A stretch of 64,000 nt of DNA, taken from NCBI GenBank assembly GCA_021234155.1, contig JAJEKV010000019.1:5098284-5162283 (forward strand), in the 5' to 3' direction. The DNA is from Isoetes taiwanensis. Its lineage: Eukaryota; Streptophyta; Lycopodiopsida; Isoetales; Isoetaceae. A program made the translations under genes and the position numbers. The notes below the pieces were generated by a model, which had not been told where the DNA came from, ran no database searches, and saw nothing but the letters and a program-made list of their open reading frames with translations. This document shows, one piece after another, positions 11,260 to 22,431 of this stretch. Every line of letters begins with the position of its first letter. Position 1 is the first letter of the stretch.

Positions 11260-12505
11260 TTATATGGAAAGCTAATTCCTTTAGATTACGATCGTCGCAT
11301 CTTATATCAGTTTTCCCAATAATTTGTTTTCAGTTATCTGCTCAACATGAGAACAATCAATTCCATGAGGATCTAAGAATGTAGTCTTTTAATAGATTCT
11401 AAAGGCTTCTAGGCTAGGTCAGACTTAAGTTTCCAGAGGGGATTGCAGATTTATTCTATATTGACCCAATGAGGTGGCACAAAAGCTATCTTTCCATCTC
11501 TACACTAATAAACAAAGAACAGGGACACACCTGAGCACGCTGCTCGAGCTTCAAAGGGCATGAGCAACAAAATTTACAGAAAAAGTATTACTTCCTAAGT
11601 CTCGGGGCTAAATAGATATAGTACCCGTTACATAAGAGTTCCACCATTGCTTCTTGATCATTTGATTGCATTAGCTTCCTTCCAAATGCTGCATAGAATT
11701 GGTACCACGTGCACACAAAAAAGCTATTTTCAAGCTTCTGTTTCTATATCGCAATCGAATGAAATAGAATGAAAATAAAGCTCCTATAGTCATTTAGCCA
11801 GAGGGAATCAAAGTATTAGAAGTCCTGGACCCTACCTTTGCCATAACATCGACAGAAACAATGATATTTCAAGCAGCCTATGCTTCTTTTTGCAGTGGAA
11901 AGCATTAACTTTGTCCAACAAACCAACTGATTGCTTAATCACATGTCCAGCCACCTCTGGCAGAAATGGATGGAGGAAACCTGAGCTCTAGTTTAGTTGG
12001 GCTCAAACAGTCGCCCATTGCCTGTCTCTATAAAATGAAATTAAAATTTGTTACCTCTTATGGAGTACTAATTGCGCATGCACAAGTTAAAAAAGTATTG
12101 AATCTAACACAAAATACTAAACTGGGACATTAAACTTAGATCAATTCAAAAGCAAGAAACGGGAAGTTTGCAAGAGCTTACATTCATGATATGACACAAT
12201 TGGATCAGTTGCTAGAATCTGTGTTCTGTTGCCTCAAATGTATCAGGACTTTTGTGCTAGAAATAAGCCTCAAATGTTTTCAGTCTCACAGCTACAAACA
12301 TAGCTGCAAACGTGAAAATGGTTAGAGAAATGAATGATGAAGCCATAGACTCGATGACAAAAATTGAAAAAGCACTTTGTTCCATGTCCTGCTACCTTTG
12401 AAGCTTAGACAATAGATATAGTAGTACTTTTGCTAGTTCTATGGGCATGACAATCTGCAATCCCTTCTTCTTACATCAGGTGTCCACGGCATACACACGA
12501 AATAG

Positions 12506-12688
12506 CTAGTGTCTTAGAAACGCTTCTTTAGAATGTAGGGATTTAAAACATGGCGTGCATATGTTGCATAGCTCAATCATTTTGTGGCACTCCACCAAAA
12601 ATTTTATGTCGTATTGATTAACACTGTCCTTGCCTACTGCAATCAGTAGATACATAAAACGTGCATCATCCAAATGTATTGTGTCCAC
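12506..12688 (-). other. Unrecognised short open stretch, possible exon
   Basis: Sixty codons on the minus strand read DDARFMYLLIAVGKDSVNQY, then ECHKMIELCNICTPCFKSLH. It has a protein-like composition but no domain I know. It lies between two other unexplained minus-strand frames. Confidence 0.2.
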
Positions 12689-13006
12689 TCAAGTGGCCCG
12701 CAGAGTCTTTAGTTATCTCTATGCTTCCTTTACTCAATATGGAGTCTCCTATAATAGTAGGTTTGAAGAAGCATCAAATGAACTGAAACAGAAGCTGATT
12801 TCTTGAGAATATGCATAGGTGATCAGAAGAAAGAGTAGAAGACATAAGGGTTTTCTCAATTTGATCATGAACATATGGTTAGACATGGCTGTGTTCTTCA
12901 TCCTGATACAAGACAGAAGAAACATAAGGATTTTGAGACCTGAACTTTGAAGTAAGAGAACCCTATTGCAGATCTGGATATGATCGGATGCAAGCATGCC
13001 TGACCT

Positions 13007-13174
13007 CACCGATTGATCATTCATTTGCCTGATACCTTGTTCAAGTCTCACGCGCTGTTTCAGAAGCGTTGGCTCTATACCAAGCTCCCAGCTCGGACTA
13101 AAAACATTGAATTTGAATTGCAAATTCTTACAAAACCCTCCAACTGCGCCCATCGCCTCATCTCCTCCGTGCAC
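13007..13174 (-). other. Possible first coding exon of an unrecognised gene
   Basis: The minus strand reads a polar, protein-like sequence (MGAVGGFCKNLQFKFNVFSP, ELGIEPTLLKQRVRLEQGIR) and reaches a good splice donor (CAATCG|GTGAGG) at about 13007. An ATG for the MGAV start is near 13153. The frame is open further up but has no clear earlier ATG. No domain recognised. Confidence 0.3.
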
Positions 13175-13199
13175 ATTGATTGGCCTTAACAGATACGGG

Positions 13200-13980
13200 T
13201 AAGATGGGAATTTTAGAAGGTTATGTAATAATTTCCCTTGGCTGTTACTGAAAATTAAGGAGATCCAACATGAGATAAATTTAAATGACTGGAATGGCAG
13301 GTGTACAAGCTAAAATTGCAGGAATTATTCCGGGGTTATACAAGCATGCCAATAAGGAGCAATTGTTAACCAGTCTGAATGAAAGCTTCTTTATGGAACA
13401 ATATCTCAAAGGAGATAAAAAGGGAACTATTAAGCAACACTAGCAGGCATCATCTAAAAACATGGGGTTAGCCTCCTTAATTTCCTGTTACAATTTTTCA
13501 ATCCGAGTTTTTATTTGCCGGCAAAAAAGTTGTGGGGTTTCTGTTCAAAATCCCACAGCCACAGTAAGCAGTTGAATAAGCGACGGCTCATCAGCTGATT
13601 CCGCTACGTGTTACCTATCCCGCAAGAGCTGAGGCCCAATTTTGCATCCTTCTGATCCATTTTTAGGTAAGCGCTTATAGCCGTGATCTTTTCACATGAA
13701 AAAATCATAATCTGTTCCCATTTCGGTTTGGAAAATCAGTTCATCTGATATTTTTTCAGCGAACAAGATTACATGCCACGTGAACAAATGGCTAATTAAA
13801 TTGATCAGCTCTGATGTATCCCGCTGGGTTCTGCTTTGAAAAAAGCGTGCATTTGAACCCTACTTCATTAGCTCTTATATGCAAAATCCAGTGGAGCATG
13901 CAAAATCCAGTGGCCAATTTACCGTCCATGCTGGATTTTAGGCGGAATCAATCCCGCCAAAAAAACAGCCATTTTCGGAA
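13200..13980. other. Intergenic stretch, nothing recognised
   Basis: AT-rich DNA with a small direct duplication of ATGCAAAATCCAGTGG near 13880-13915. No coding or terminal-repeat structure that I can support. Confidence 0.4.
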
Positions 13981-13985
13981 CACTG

Positions 13986-14053
13986 CCGCCTGCGATTTTG
14001 GATGCCTGCGATTTTGGATGCCCCCTGCGATTTTGGATGCGATTTTGGATGCC
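13986..14053. repeat. Four direct copies of GCGATTTTGGATGC
   Basis: The 14-base word GCGATTTTGGATGC occurs four times in about 65 bases with spacers of 0 to 5 bases. It sits about 500 bases beyond the 3' end of the hAT transposase and could be a subterminal repeat of that element. That link is unproven. Confidence 0.8.
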
Positions 14054-14554
14054 GGATCAGCGTTGGGGAAACCTTTTTCCTCTGAGCGGAAAATTTCCTG
14101 TAGTTTTCTCACTGAATCGGAAATTATAATTTTGAATCGGATCGTTCCTGCGAAAGAAATTCACAACCGGATCCTACTTCTGAAGGCAAAAAAATTAAAG
14201 TATGCATTCAACAATGAATTCATTGCCACTATTTACCAAGTACTCAAATAGTTATAAATTAACATAATATAACATCAAAACCAAATCAAAATGCTACATT
14301 AAGGATATGCCATGTAAATAATAACAGAAATAGACTTCAAATATCATATCACATTATAATGCTATGGAACTTACACAAAATCATAATATGAAGTTCAAAA
14401 ACGTTTGCCTTATCATAACATTGTAGCTACATCATATAGATAATAGCATAAATAAAATCCGCTTATCATATCATAATATTTTAGAGTTATAAGAACTTAA
14501 AAGCATAAGCACAATGTCAAGTTAAGAAAAAAAGTTTGTCTCATCATAATAAGT

Positions 14555-16773
14555 TCACGATAAGTCTTCACCTACCTCTTCAATAAGCATGTTGTCTTCT
14601 TGAAATCTCCTCTCCCGCCTCTCAAGTGGGCATCCCGTAAAGATTTGTCGATATTGTGCACTATTCCGCCACAAATTAATACTTTCACCAAAGTCAAAAT
14701 CCCCTAACTTGGGGCCCTCTATTGAGATCCGAAGCAATGCATCAAGGCCATCTCTTTGTAGTCTATTTCTAAACTTGTTTTTGATGCATTTCATGCGGCT
14801 AAAACCCCTTTCACAAGTAGCCGTACTTGAACATTGAATAAGGCCAATTTCTGCAATTTTTAGTAGCTCGGGAAACTTTTGTTTCCAAGTCTCATTGCAA
14901 CGGATCATACCCCATATGTCCAAGAAGCCTCTACCAAGCCATTCCGTAGTAGCTTGCCTTTTATAGTTCCCAAACTCAACAATCAACGAAGCTTTATCAA
15001 CAATTGGAACAAACTCTTTTGAATTCACCCTTTTTCCATTCCCATAGAACTCACCTAGTGCCCTTATCTCCTCCAACCCTATACTTTTACGTGGTGCACC
15101 AATGGGCATGTTACATGGAGACAACACCTTCATAGATGAGAGAGTTACTTGATCTTGGAGTCTCTCTTTCAAGCAATCAATCAAGGCATTAGCAAATGCC
15201 TTTTGGAATAGAATAGCCGCATCAAGATCTTCTCCATCAATACTTCTATCCATTTCAATACTCCTATACATATTCCCTTTCACGGATGACCTTAAGGTAG
15301 CAAGGTATCCTTTTCATTACCATAATCAGGGATGATGGGATAATTCTTACTATCTCTTTGGAAGCCATTCAAATCTATTCCCGCATGTAAAAAGTCCTCC
15401 TCAATTTCCATAACTTTGCCTCTACATAAACTTGCTATCGTGGTAATGTCAACATACTCTTTTTGAAATTCAAGACTCAAGTCACTTGTGATCTTAAGGA
15501 TATCACCAAGAAAATGAAGAATGTAAACAATTTTAAAACTTTTCAAGCTCAAGTAAATTGTCTTACCATCACTTTGAACTCGTAGGGTCTCCATCAATGG
15601 TTCATAAACATCGCAAAGTCTTGCAATGGCGCCATGTCTACTCAACCAACGTGTCTTCGCAATACCTAAGACACGCAAGTAAGAACAATCCAATGCCTCT
15701 TGCATTTTCTCGAAAACACCTTGGCGAATGGTGCTCCTATGAAAAAAGCCGGCCACTTGATTCACGATCTCATCAATAAACTTGCACGTGGTCTTTATTG
15801 CGGGCTTCTTACAAACTTCTTGAACACATAAATTTGTTCGATGCGCACAACAATGAAGGGTAGTCATATACGGATTAAGTGCTTTCAATCGTGTTGCTAC
15901 TCCCATATTTGTGCCCACCATGACGGATGCACCATCACTTCCAAATCCCATCATTTTCTTCACATCCAAGTCCCATTCTTCCAATATTTCCAATATGCGT
16001 TCGGTAATTGATTTTGCATCACTATCTTTCACAACAACAATGCCTAGGTAGCAAGTACATACCCGCCTTCCTTCCATGAAAGTGGCATAAAGAATCATAT
16101 TTTTTGTCACACTTATGTCGGTCGATTCATCAACCATTATTCCAAACCATGGGCTCTTTTTCAAGCGTGCATATATCTCAATTTCAATGGCTCTACTCAT
16201 ATGAAAAATGAAGCTTGCACATGCCTTATTATCATTATACATGGTAGGAAGATCTTCCACTCCACATTCCCTCAAGAGCTCCAAAAGGTTTGCAAGTTTC
16301 ATGAAAGCCATGTCCTCTTTTGCTATAAAATAAGCGCATTTAAATATCTTCTCTATTGATGCCTCCACATTAGCTTTCCTCTTTTGCGTGCATCGTTCGA
16401 GCCCATCCTTCTCTTGGTCCATAAGTAGAATAGCTTCTCTATGTGCTTGGCTTTTTGCGTGATCTTCAAGGGCGGAAGTCTTGAAATTTTTGGCACCCGT
16501 TGTGCCAAATAGGCTCTTGCAATGCCGATCTTTCTTACAAATAGTACACCAAAGAAGGCCTTGTTCAAGATCTTCTTCTAACCAACGAAACTTTTCCAAC
16601 CAATCATCTTGGAATTTTCTTTTTGCTTGGTTTACTCTTGACATCTCTCCTGCTAGCTCTTTTGTATGCTCTACAAATTCATTATCGAAAGCTTTACTTA
16701 CGCTTGAAGAACTTGCTAATTCCGGTCTTACAAATCCGGGCATCGCAAAGAAGCTTGCTTGTTTTTTTGCCAT
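14555..16773 (-). pseudogene. hAT-superfamily transposase (ZNF862-like), one frameshift
   Basis: The first frame (16773-15292) starts at MAKKQASFF. It has a TTF/BED-type zinc finger (LLWCTICKKDRHCKSLFG, then H-x5-H in EDHAKSQAHRE) and the RNase-H-like catalytic fold: WFGIMVDESTDIS with the first Asp, KKMMGFGSDGASVMVG, TLHCCAHRTNLCVQEVC and RWLSRHGAIARL. The second frame (15283-14555) carries the hAT dimerisation end: STATCERGFSRMKCIKNKFR, then ALLRISIEGP. The two frames are offset by one shift near 15285; otherwise both read about 735 codons with no other break, so inactivation is recent. Such hATs cut and paste DNA with 8-bp target duplications. I could not locate its terminal repeats. Confidence 0.9.
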
Positions 16774-16859
16774 ATTTGATAATAAGTATAACGAGCATAA
16801 AAGCAAATTAAACCTGTAATATCAAGAAAAATAAATTAGAAGCAATCAAGTGCATTACA

Positions 16860-17350
16860 ATACATTACAAAACCAATTCTTTATGATAAGTTTGTAAAAG
16901 AAAAAAATATTTCAAGTAAGAAAGCAAACAATAAAATACAATGACAAGATTAAATTATTGGATGCTTTGGACTCAACAAATGTCCTCTGTTATTAGCTTT
17001 TAAATTGCATGGAAACGGAATTTCCTAGATTCTATAAAGTAACCTAGGCCTCATGCTATATCTTCTAACGTGCATATATGCTTTCACTAACTAGAACATT
17101 TCCTTATCTGTTTTCTTCCAATCCAAAACCAACAATAGGCCCTACTGATGACTCACACCAAAAAGGGTTCACTAATCTATCTTGCAGAAAACAGGTGGCA
17201 TCATAATTCTGGATGAATCAAACTTTAAGCTAAAAGACGAATCACAAAAGAGGGATAAAAAAAATACAGAGGGAGAGATCGGATTACCTTTGCTTTGTTG
17301 AGACAGTAATAGAACGATTGATTCTTACTGCATTGTAGTCGATTCTTATT
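16860..17350. other. 5' flank of the hAT gene, nothing recognised
   Basis: AT-rich sequence upstream (minus sense) of the transposase. It probably holds the untranslated leader and 5' end of the element, but no terminal inverted repeat was identified. Confidence 0.35.
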
Positions 17351-17351
17351 T

Positions 17352-17567
17352 CACAGTTATACAGATCGATTTGGAGCATTCATAACACTGCTTGGTTGAG
17401 AAACCGTAAGGCCCATTCAGTTTATATTGCCCACAGTTTTATACAGATCGATTTGGAGCATTCATAACACTGCTTGGTTGAGAAACCGTAAGTCCCATTC
17501 AGTTTATATTGCCCACAGTTTAACACTGCTTTGTTAAGCCCATTCAGTTTATATTGCCCACAGTTCC
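17352..17567. repeat. Tandem repeat, about 80-bp unit, 2.6 copies
   Basis: Units begin at about 17352, 17432 and 17514. Each contains CAGATCGATTTGGAGCATTC (absent from the third, shortened copy), AACACTGCTTGGTTGAG and CCCATTCAGTTTATATTGCC. The third copy has lost about 28 internal bases. Confidence 0.85.
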
Positions 17568-17915
17568 AATTCAGTAAAAACTCTCTGTATACAAGGCGGG
17601 AGGCCTCATGAATCACATCGATTTAGAACTTTAGAAGAAAACAGAGAAATGGAGCAGAGATGGAACCTAGTTGCCAGTGCCACATAGTGCTTGATCGACC
17701 TCTTGAATCTGTTATTCTGATTGTTGAACGGATCCCATGTCGTAGAAGAGAGCAAGCCGATATTACAGTACAGAGATAAAAAGGATTTTCGATTTTGTTT
17801 CCCTCCTTTCTTTCTGTTTCTTTGCATTAAATTTTTGCAGCGGGTTAAAGTTTTGCAGCGATGGGATGGTGGGCGCTTCATTTTGTTACAACCAGACAAA
17901 TTTGTTGCTTGCTAC

Positions 17916-18385
17916 TGTGACGGTCCTAACCGACATGCCATTAACCAACTGGGCAAAACCGTCTAGACGTTTATGAGTAGTCGCTTTTACCCATTTATGC
18001 CGGTGTCTCGGGAACGCCCCACAGGCACATTCAAGGTTCGAATACTCGAGCGGTCTACCATGAGCCCGTTACACTCTCTCCCACTAGAACTATGCTCGTC
18101 CTCGAGCATCCAAGGCTATACCATGTCTATGTCATACCAAGTCACAATGATTACCAAGTCTTTGCAAATTACCCATGCATATAGACACCCATGGAGACTC
18201 GAACACAAGACCTGCTCTGATACCAACTGTGACGGTCCTAACCGACATGCCCTTAACCAACTGGGCAAAACCGTCTAGACGTTTATGAGTAGTCGCTTTT
18301 ACCCATTTATGCCGGTGTCTCGGGAACGCCCCACAGGCACATTCAAGGTTCGAATACTCGAGCGGTCTACCATGAGCCCGTTACA
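17916..18385 (-). mobile_element. Complete TRIM (miniature LTR retrotransposon), 470 bp
   Basis: Two direct LTRs of 158 bases (17916-18073 and 18228-18385) start TG, end CA and differ at only one base. A perfect 5-bp target duplication GCTAC lies at 17911-17915 and 18386-18390. Read on the minus strand, the 5' LTR is followed after two bases by TGGTATCAGAGC (18225-18214), complementary to the 3' part of plant initiator tRNA-Met, the usual primer site. The 154-bp interior ends with a purine tract (GGGAGAGAG, 18082-18074) right before the 3' LTR. It has no coding capacity and must borrow proteins from an autonomous LTR element. Near-identical LTRs mean a recent insertion. Confidence 0.95.
18214..18225 (-). 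promoter_or_regulatory. Primer-binding site of the TRIM (initiator tRNA-Met)
   Basis: The minus strand reads TGGTATCAGAGC two bases inside the 5' LTR. This is the canonical plant initiator-tRNA-Met primer site and fixes the orientation of the element. Confidence 0.9.
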
Positions 18386-18710
18386 GCTACAGTAGTATTA
18401 CTACTAGTAAGTGCCGGTTGAGGATTGGGCTGTCGGCAGTAATCCGAAATTTCCTTTATTTTGTGCGGAAGGTGTTCCGCCACTCTGCCACCCTGGACGG
18501 CCATCTGGCAATTCAAATCGGAATAGTTGCCTCTGCCCCGGACTTTCCCCAACGCTGTGCCGGATGTCATTTTTATTTCCATTTACCAATGCAAAGCTTT
18601 TGTTTCCTAGTTTTTAATAGATTGCGAAGCTTTTGTTTCCTAGTTTTTAATAGATTACATTGCCATTCTCCTTCGCTCACACTATCTCCTCCCGATTTGG
18701 GTTGGAGATA

Positions 18711-18780
18711 TGGAAACCCTTCCAAATTTCAGTAAAACTCGGTAGGGTTTCCGCTAAGTTTGAAGCCCGGAAGGGTTTCC
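18711..18780. repeat. Small cluster of the GGAAACCCTTCC word
   Basis: One forward GGAAACCCTTCC (about 18712), a partial GGGTTTCC (about 18745) and one reverse GGAAGGGTTTCC (ending 18780). The same word builds the large array at 21963-22431. Confidence 0.85.
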
Positions 18781-18927
18781 AAAAAGAAAAAAAAACATCG
18801 AGAGAGGAGCCAATTTTTGGGTGGTCGAGCTCCGCCGCTAAAATTAATTTTGTGCAATTCAATTCTTTCGGGGCTGTTTTTGGAAGAAAATTTTTTTGGA
18901 AGAAAGGTTTTCTTTTCTTAGCACAGC

Positions 18928-19435
18928 ATGATCATTCCTGAGCAACAGGAGCCGGATTTTGAAGCGCTAGATGCTTCTCTGAATGATTTTAGTATTAGCA
19001 GCAGTTCACGTTGGCGCCATATTGGCTACCCAAAACAGAGCTTTAGCATTTTAGAATCCCGCCCTGGGTTTGTGCATACTTGTGAATCTGCTACCTACAG
19101 CCAAAGCATGACCACGCCTGATGGGTCTTCTAATCTCAGGCCTACTAAGGCAGATATTATCTGCCATGCTGAAGGAAAAGGGGATTAGCTACCGGAATGA
19201 TGGTGTAGCCACTAAAAAATCTATGCTGGAAGCAGTAGCAAAAGAGGCTGGAATTGATATTCTTGCAAAGGAAAGAGAATGGGCTGTGGGGAAGCGACCG
19301 GGATCCAGCATTGAAGCATGCATGGTGACGATACATGGAAAAAACAACACCACATCTGTGGATACCAGGAGCAAGCTGAACATTCCAAGCAGTGAAATAA
19401 ACGATCTGGAGGAGGAGGAAGTACCACTTAATTAG
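18928..19435 (+). pseudogene. Unrecognised gene piece with a SAP/HeH-like helical motif, one frameshift
   Basis: From ATG 18928 an 86-codon frame reads MIIPEQQEPDFEALDASL and runs to GSSNLRPTKADI. The natural continuation is in the next frame (to 19435): LSAMLKEKGISYRNDGVATK, KSMLEAVAKEAGI and a C-terminus with NDLEEEEVPLN. The join KADI-LSAMLKEKG with a one-base shift near 19155 gives a helix-extension-helix pattern reminiscent of SAP-like DNA-binding motifs. That family call is a weak inference. It lies just downstream of a GGAAACCC cluster that would fall in its leader. It may be a decayed host gene or cargo of a foldback-type element. Confidence 0.4.
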
Positions 19436-19439
19436 GTTT

Positions 19440-20110
19440 TTTATGCTTCTAGAAAAGTTGAAATGAACTTAAATGGAAAAGGGTAGTAAAGAATACACAA
19501 GCATAATGCTTATTTCTGAAAAATGCACTATCTTAGATGTCTACTGTCATATATGTGGTTGGCTATTGTAATCTGTTATAACTGTTTGTGTTTTCTTATT
19601 AAGTGAATGCAATATTCATGGGCATAACATTTAAGAGACTGGCCTTTTTATGCTGAATGTGTTGGCTGGCTGATCTACTTCCTATGCTGAGACTGTAGCT
19701 GTTTTAATGGACTGAAAAAGCAAGGGACAGCGATCTACATTATGGTTCTTATGCATACTATCTATTCCACATTGGCACAAGTGACTGATGAAGTTATTAG
19801 AGTAATCTAACAGGAAGTACTTCTATCTTTGACTCTATAAGCCTTTGTTCACGTATTTATTGGTTTCTGGGTTGAAAGGCTAAAAGCCAAGGGATTCTTT
19901 TGCTTACCTGCTAGTCTATTCACTTTTTACCCTATTTTGGCTAACTAGTGTCTGTTGGACTGCAGGTAACCAGGATCTCTTCTGCCTACTATTGTTTTTG
20001 ATGAAGCATTTTTGCTATTGCTGTGGTAACTTCCAAAGTCTATGAGATGGCAGTACACACTCTGTTTATGGGTCTTTACTGCATGATAACTCCATCATGC
20101 TCCCATTGTT
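19440..20110. other. Intergenic or intronic AT-rich DNA, nothing recognised
   Basis: No coding exon of the downstream methyltransferase piece could be identified here, although a complete gene would need several upstream exons. Confidence 0.4.
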
Positions 20111-20114
20111 AAAA

Positions 20115-20435
20115 GGGTAAAAGCATGTTAGGGTGTCCCTTAAAAAGTATTATTTAGTGACCAAAAAAGTACCTAAAAAGGTACCCAGGACTGGGTACTG
20201 GGTACCCATGTAATATCTCAATAAAAGTTACATTTTAGAACTTTTATATATATTTTGGTCTCCCGTAGCATTATCTTTATCGTAACTTTGAATATTAATG
20301 CGTCCTTGACTTTTATTTTGGACCTTTGTACTAGTTTTAATGAAAATAAAAATGAGAAAGTACCCAGTTCTGAAGTACCTAGTGTATGTACTTTTGCAGG
20401 TTCCAAAAGTGGTACACCCTAACATGCTTTTACCC
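20115..20435. mobile_element. MITE with long terminal inverted repeats
   Basis: The left end reads GGGTAAAAGCATGTTAGGG and the right end is its exact reverse complement. The match runs for about 22 bases, then weaker inverted similarity continues inward (an ACTGGGTAC block near 20190 and its complement near 20360). The 321-bp element has no coding capacity. The flanks are A-rich (TTAAAA | AAAAAA), so the target duplication cannot be fixed and the superfamily is left open. Confidence 0.8.
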
Positions 20436-20762
20436 AAAAAAGCCCTCTATATTGGATGTGGTAAATCTGCGGATTGAGTTCCTACAGGTCATGTATTTTC
20501 TCTCTGGTATTTTGTTGCAGAAAAGACAGTTTCATTCTGGAATGGTAAAGGTGGATAGGTGATCTTGGGTCCTATAAAACATGGTTAATGATATTATTAC
20601 AGTTCTCGGGAATGTCTTGCTCAAACCATTATATGCTGAATTTACTTTTTGATTGCATTCCAAATCTGCATGTAAACTCATTTCTATACATGTTGCTTAT
20701 TTGGGCAAAGTTTATAATTTAATAGACCTACTTCTTAAAGTTTAACTGGTAATCTTATCCAG

Positions 20763-21201
20763 GCAATACAAAGTTACGCAAGCCTGGGGGCGTAATTGCT
20801 GCATGGTGCTGTGCTGCATTGCCTTATGTTTCCTCTGAGGTTGATGATGTGACCAAAGCATTTTCTAAGAAAGTTGATCCATATTTTGAACCTCCAAAGA
20901 AGTTTGTAGATGATGAATACCGAACCATTGATTTTCCATTTGATCCCGTTGTGGATTCTGCTCGGTTGGTCCTTTTGAGTTTAAGTGGAAGAAAGACATG
21001 ATTCTTGAAGAGCTTATTTTGTACTTTAAATCGTGGTCTCCAGTACAAACAGCACTTGATAAGGGAGTTGTACTGTTGGATGATGAGGTCAAGTCACAGT
21101 TTGAGAGGGCTTGGGGAAATCCTGTGGTGGTTTGGACTGTCACATTTCCAATTTTTCTGCTGGTTGGATGTGTGGCATCTCCTGACAGTCCTACATTTTA
21201 A
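20763..21201 (+). pseudogene. SAM-dependent methyltransferase, last exon only, frameshifted
   Basis: After a splice acceptor (CTTATCCAG|GC) the frame reads NTKLRKPGGVIAAWCC, VDPYFEPPKKFVDDEYRTID and FPFDPVVDSA. After a shift near 20960 it reads GPFEFKWKKDMILEEL, YFKSWSPVQTALDKGVVLL, FERAWG and TFPIFLLVG, ending at 21201. This is the C-terminal third of the plant type-11-like methyltransferase family (KPGGVIA-W, DDEYRTIDFPF, SW-P-QTA-DKG). The SAM-binding N-terminal exons (GxGxGQ) were not found upstream. One base gained or lost breaks it. It lies between the two GGAAACCC-word clusters. It is either a remnant of a local gene or a captured fragment. Confidence 0.75.
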
Positions 21202-21962
21202 AGTAATTATTCTCGAACTTTAATGTCAACATATCATGGAATTTTTTCTGGACATTGTGATCATTTGGTGGGCATTAAAGCTTGCCAACTTCTGGTTGGT
21301 CATGTTGATACTTTTCCTTTACATGTCTCTTATTCTGAATATGTCAAAGAATGATGAAAGATCTAAGCTTCTTACCTTATGTAAATATTTCTTAAAATTT
21401 ACTTTTAGTAGAACATCACCATGATATGGTGAAACCACTCTGTTAAGAATGGCATTTCTCAGCGTCTAGTCTGAGAAAGTTGTGTAACTGCAGTTTTGCA
21501 AAATATACATTTTCTTGGAGTCCATGAGCACCAAGCTTGTATCTTACACAAGATTTAGGTGTTTCCATCAGTTTTCTATGATCAAGATATCATAGCATTC
21601 TCGGATTTATGTCCCCTTGTTGGCAAATTTTTGAAGACATTGATACATACATTCCAAGAAGGGCACTTTTGAGGCCTCAGTCTCGTAACCAAATATATAG
21701 ATGATATGCTTAGAATGGCGAGAAGATATGCTTTTGTTCTGTGTTGGCATTTATATTGCTTAGATAAGGCCAAGCAAGCAAAGAGGCTGAGTAGTAGAAC
21801 AATAGTAGAATGCCGATTGTAGTTTATCAGATGTGTAGTATCACAGGGTGTTTGATAGGACCAACAATATGCCTACTGGAATCGTTCATTGGTTTTTCTT
21901 GTCTAATTTGTTCCTTTTCCTTCTGTAGTGTTTGCCCTTTGTTAAAATTTTTTTATGAAACG

Positions 21963-22431
21963 TGGAAACCCTTCCTATTTTCCCCCATTTGTGGAAACCC
22001 TTCCTATTTTCCCATGGGTTTGGAAAATAGGAAGGATTTCCATTTGAATTAAAATTTAAATTCTTGAGTGTCGTGCATATTTATGAGCATGCACCATTAA
22101 TGGCGGCGTGCGTGTTGGGCGGCGTGCGCCTTGAAAAAACAAAAAAAAAAAAAAAAAAAAATGGAAACCCTTCCTATTTTCCGAGGAAACCCTTCCGATT
22201 TTCAAATTGGAAACCCTTCCAATTTTCCATTAAAATCAGGAAGGGTTTCCATGGAAACCCTTCCTATTTTCCAGGTTTGGAAAATAGGAAGGGTTTCCAT
22301 GGAAAATAGGAAGGGTTTCCATGGAAACCCTTCCTGGTTTTAATGAAAGCCGGAAGGGTTTCCATGGAAACCCTTCCTATTTTCCATGGAAAATTGGAAG
22401 GGTTTCCATGGAAAATAGGAAGGGTTTCCAT
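21963..22431. repeat. Self-complementary word array, GGAAACCCTTCC in both orientations
   Basis: Between 22163 and 22431 the 12-base word GGAAACCCTTCC occurs six times forward and its complement GGAAGGGTTTCC six times, often joined through CCATGG or TATTTTCC so that neighbouring copies form perfect palindromes. Two more forward copies (21963, 21993) and one imperfect reverse copy (22031) precede an A-rich run. The single strand would fold into a series of hairpins. No coding frame is credible here. Confidence 0.9.

Noticed and set aside
13860-18600. Terminal repeats of the hAT element
   Set aside because: I looked for an inverted pair with an 8-bp duplication around the transposase and found none that was convincing.
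18711-22431. GGAAACCC clusters as simple terminal inverted repeats of one transposon
   Set aside because: Each cluster contains the word in both orientations and no target duplication was found, so a plain TIR element cannot be claimed. Kept only as a hypothesis.
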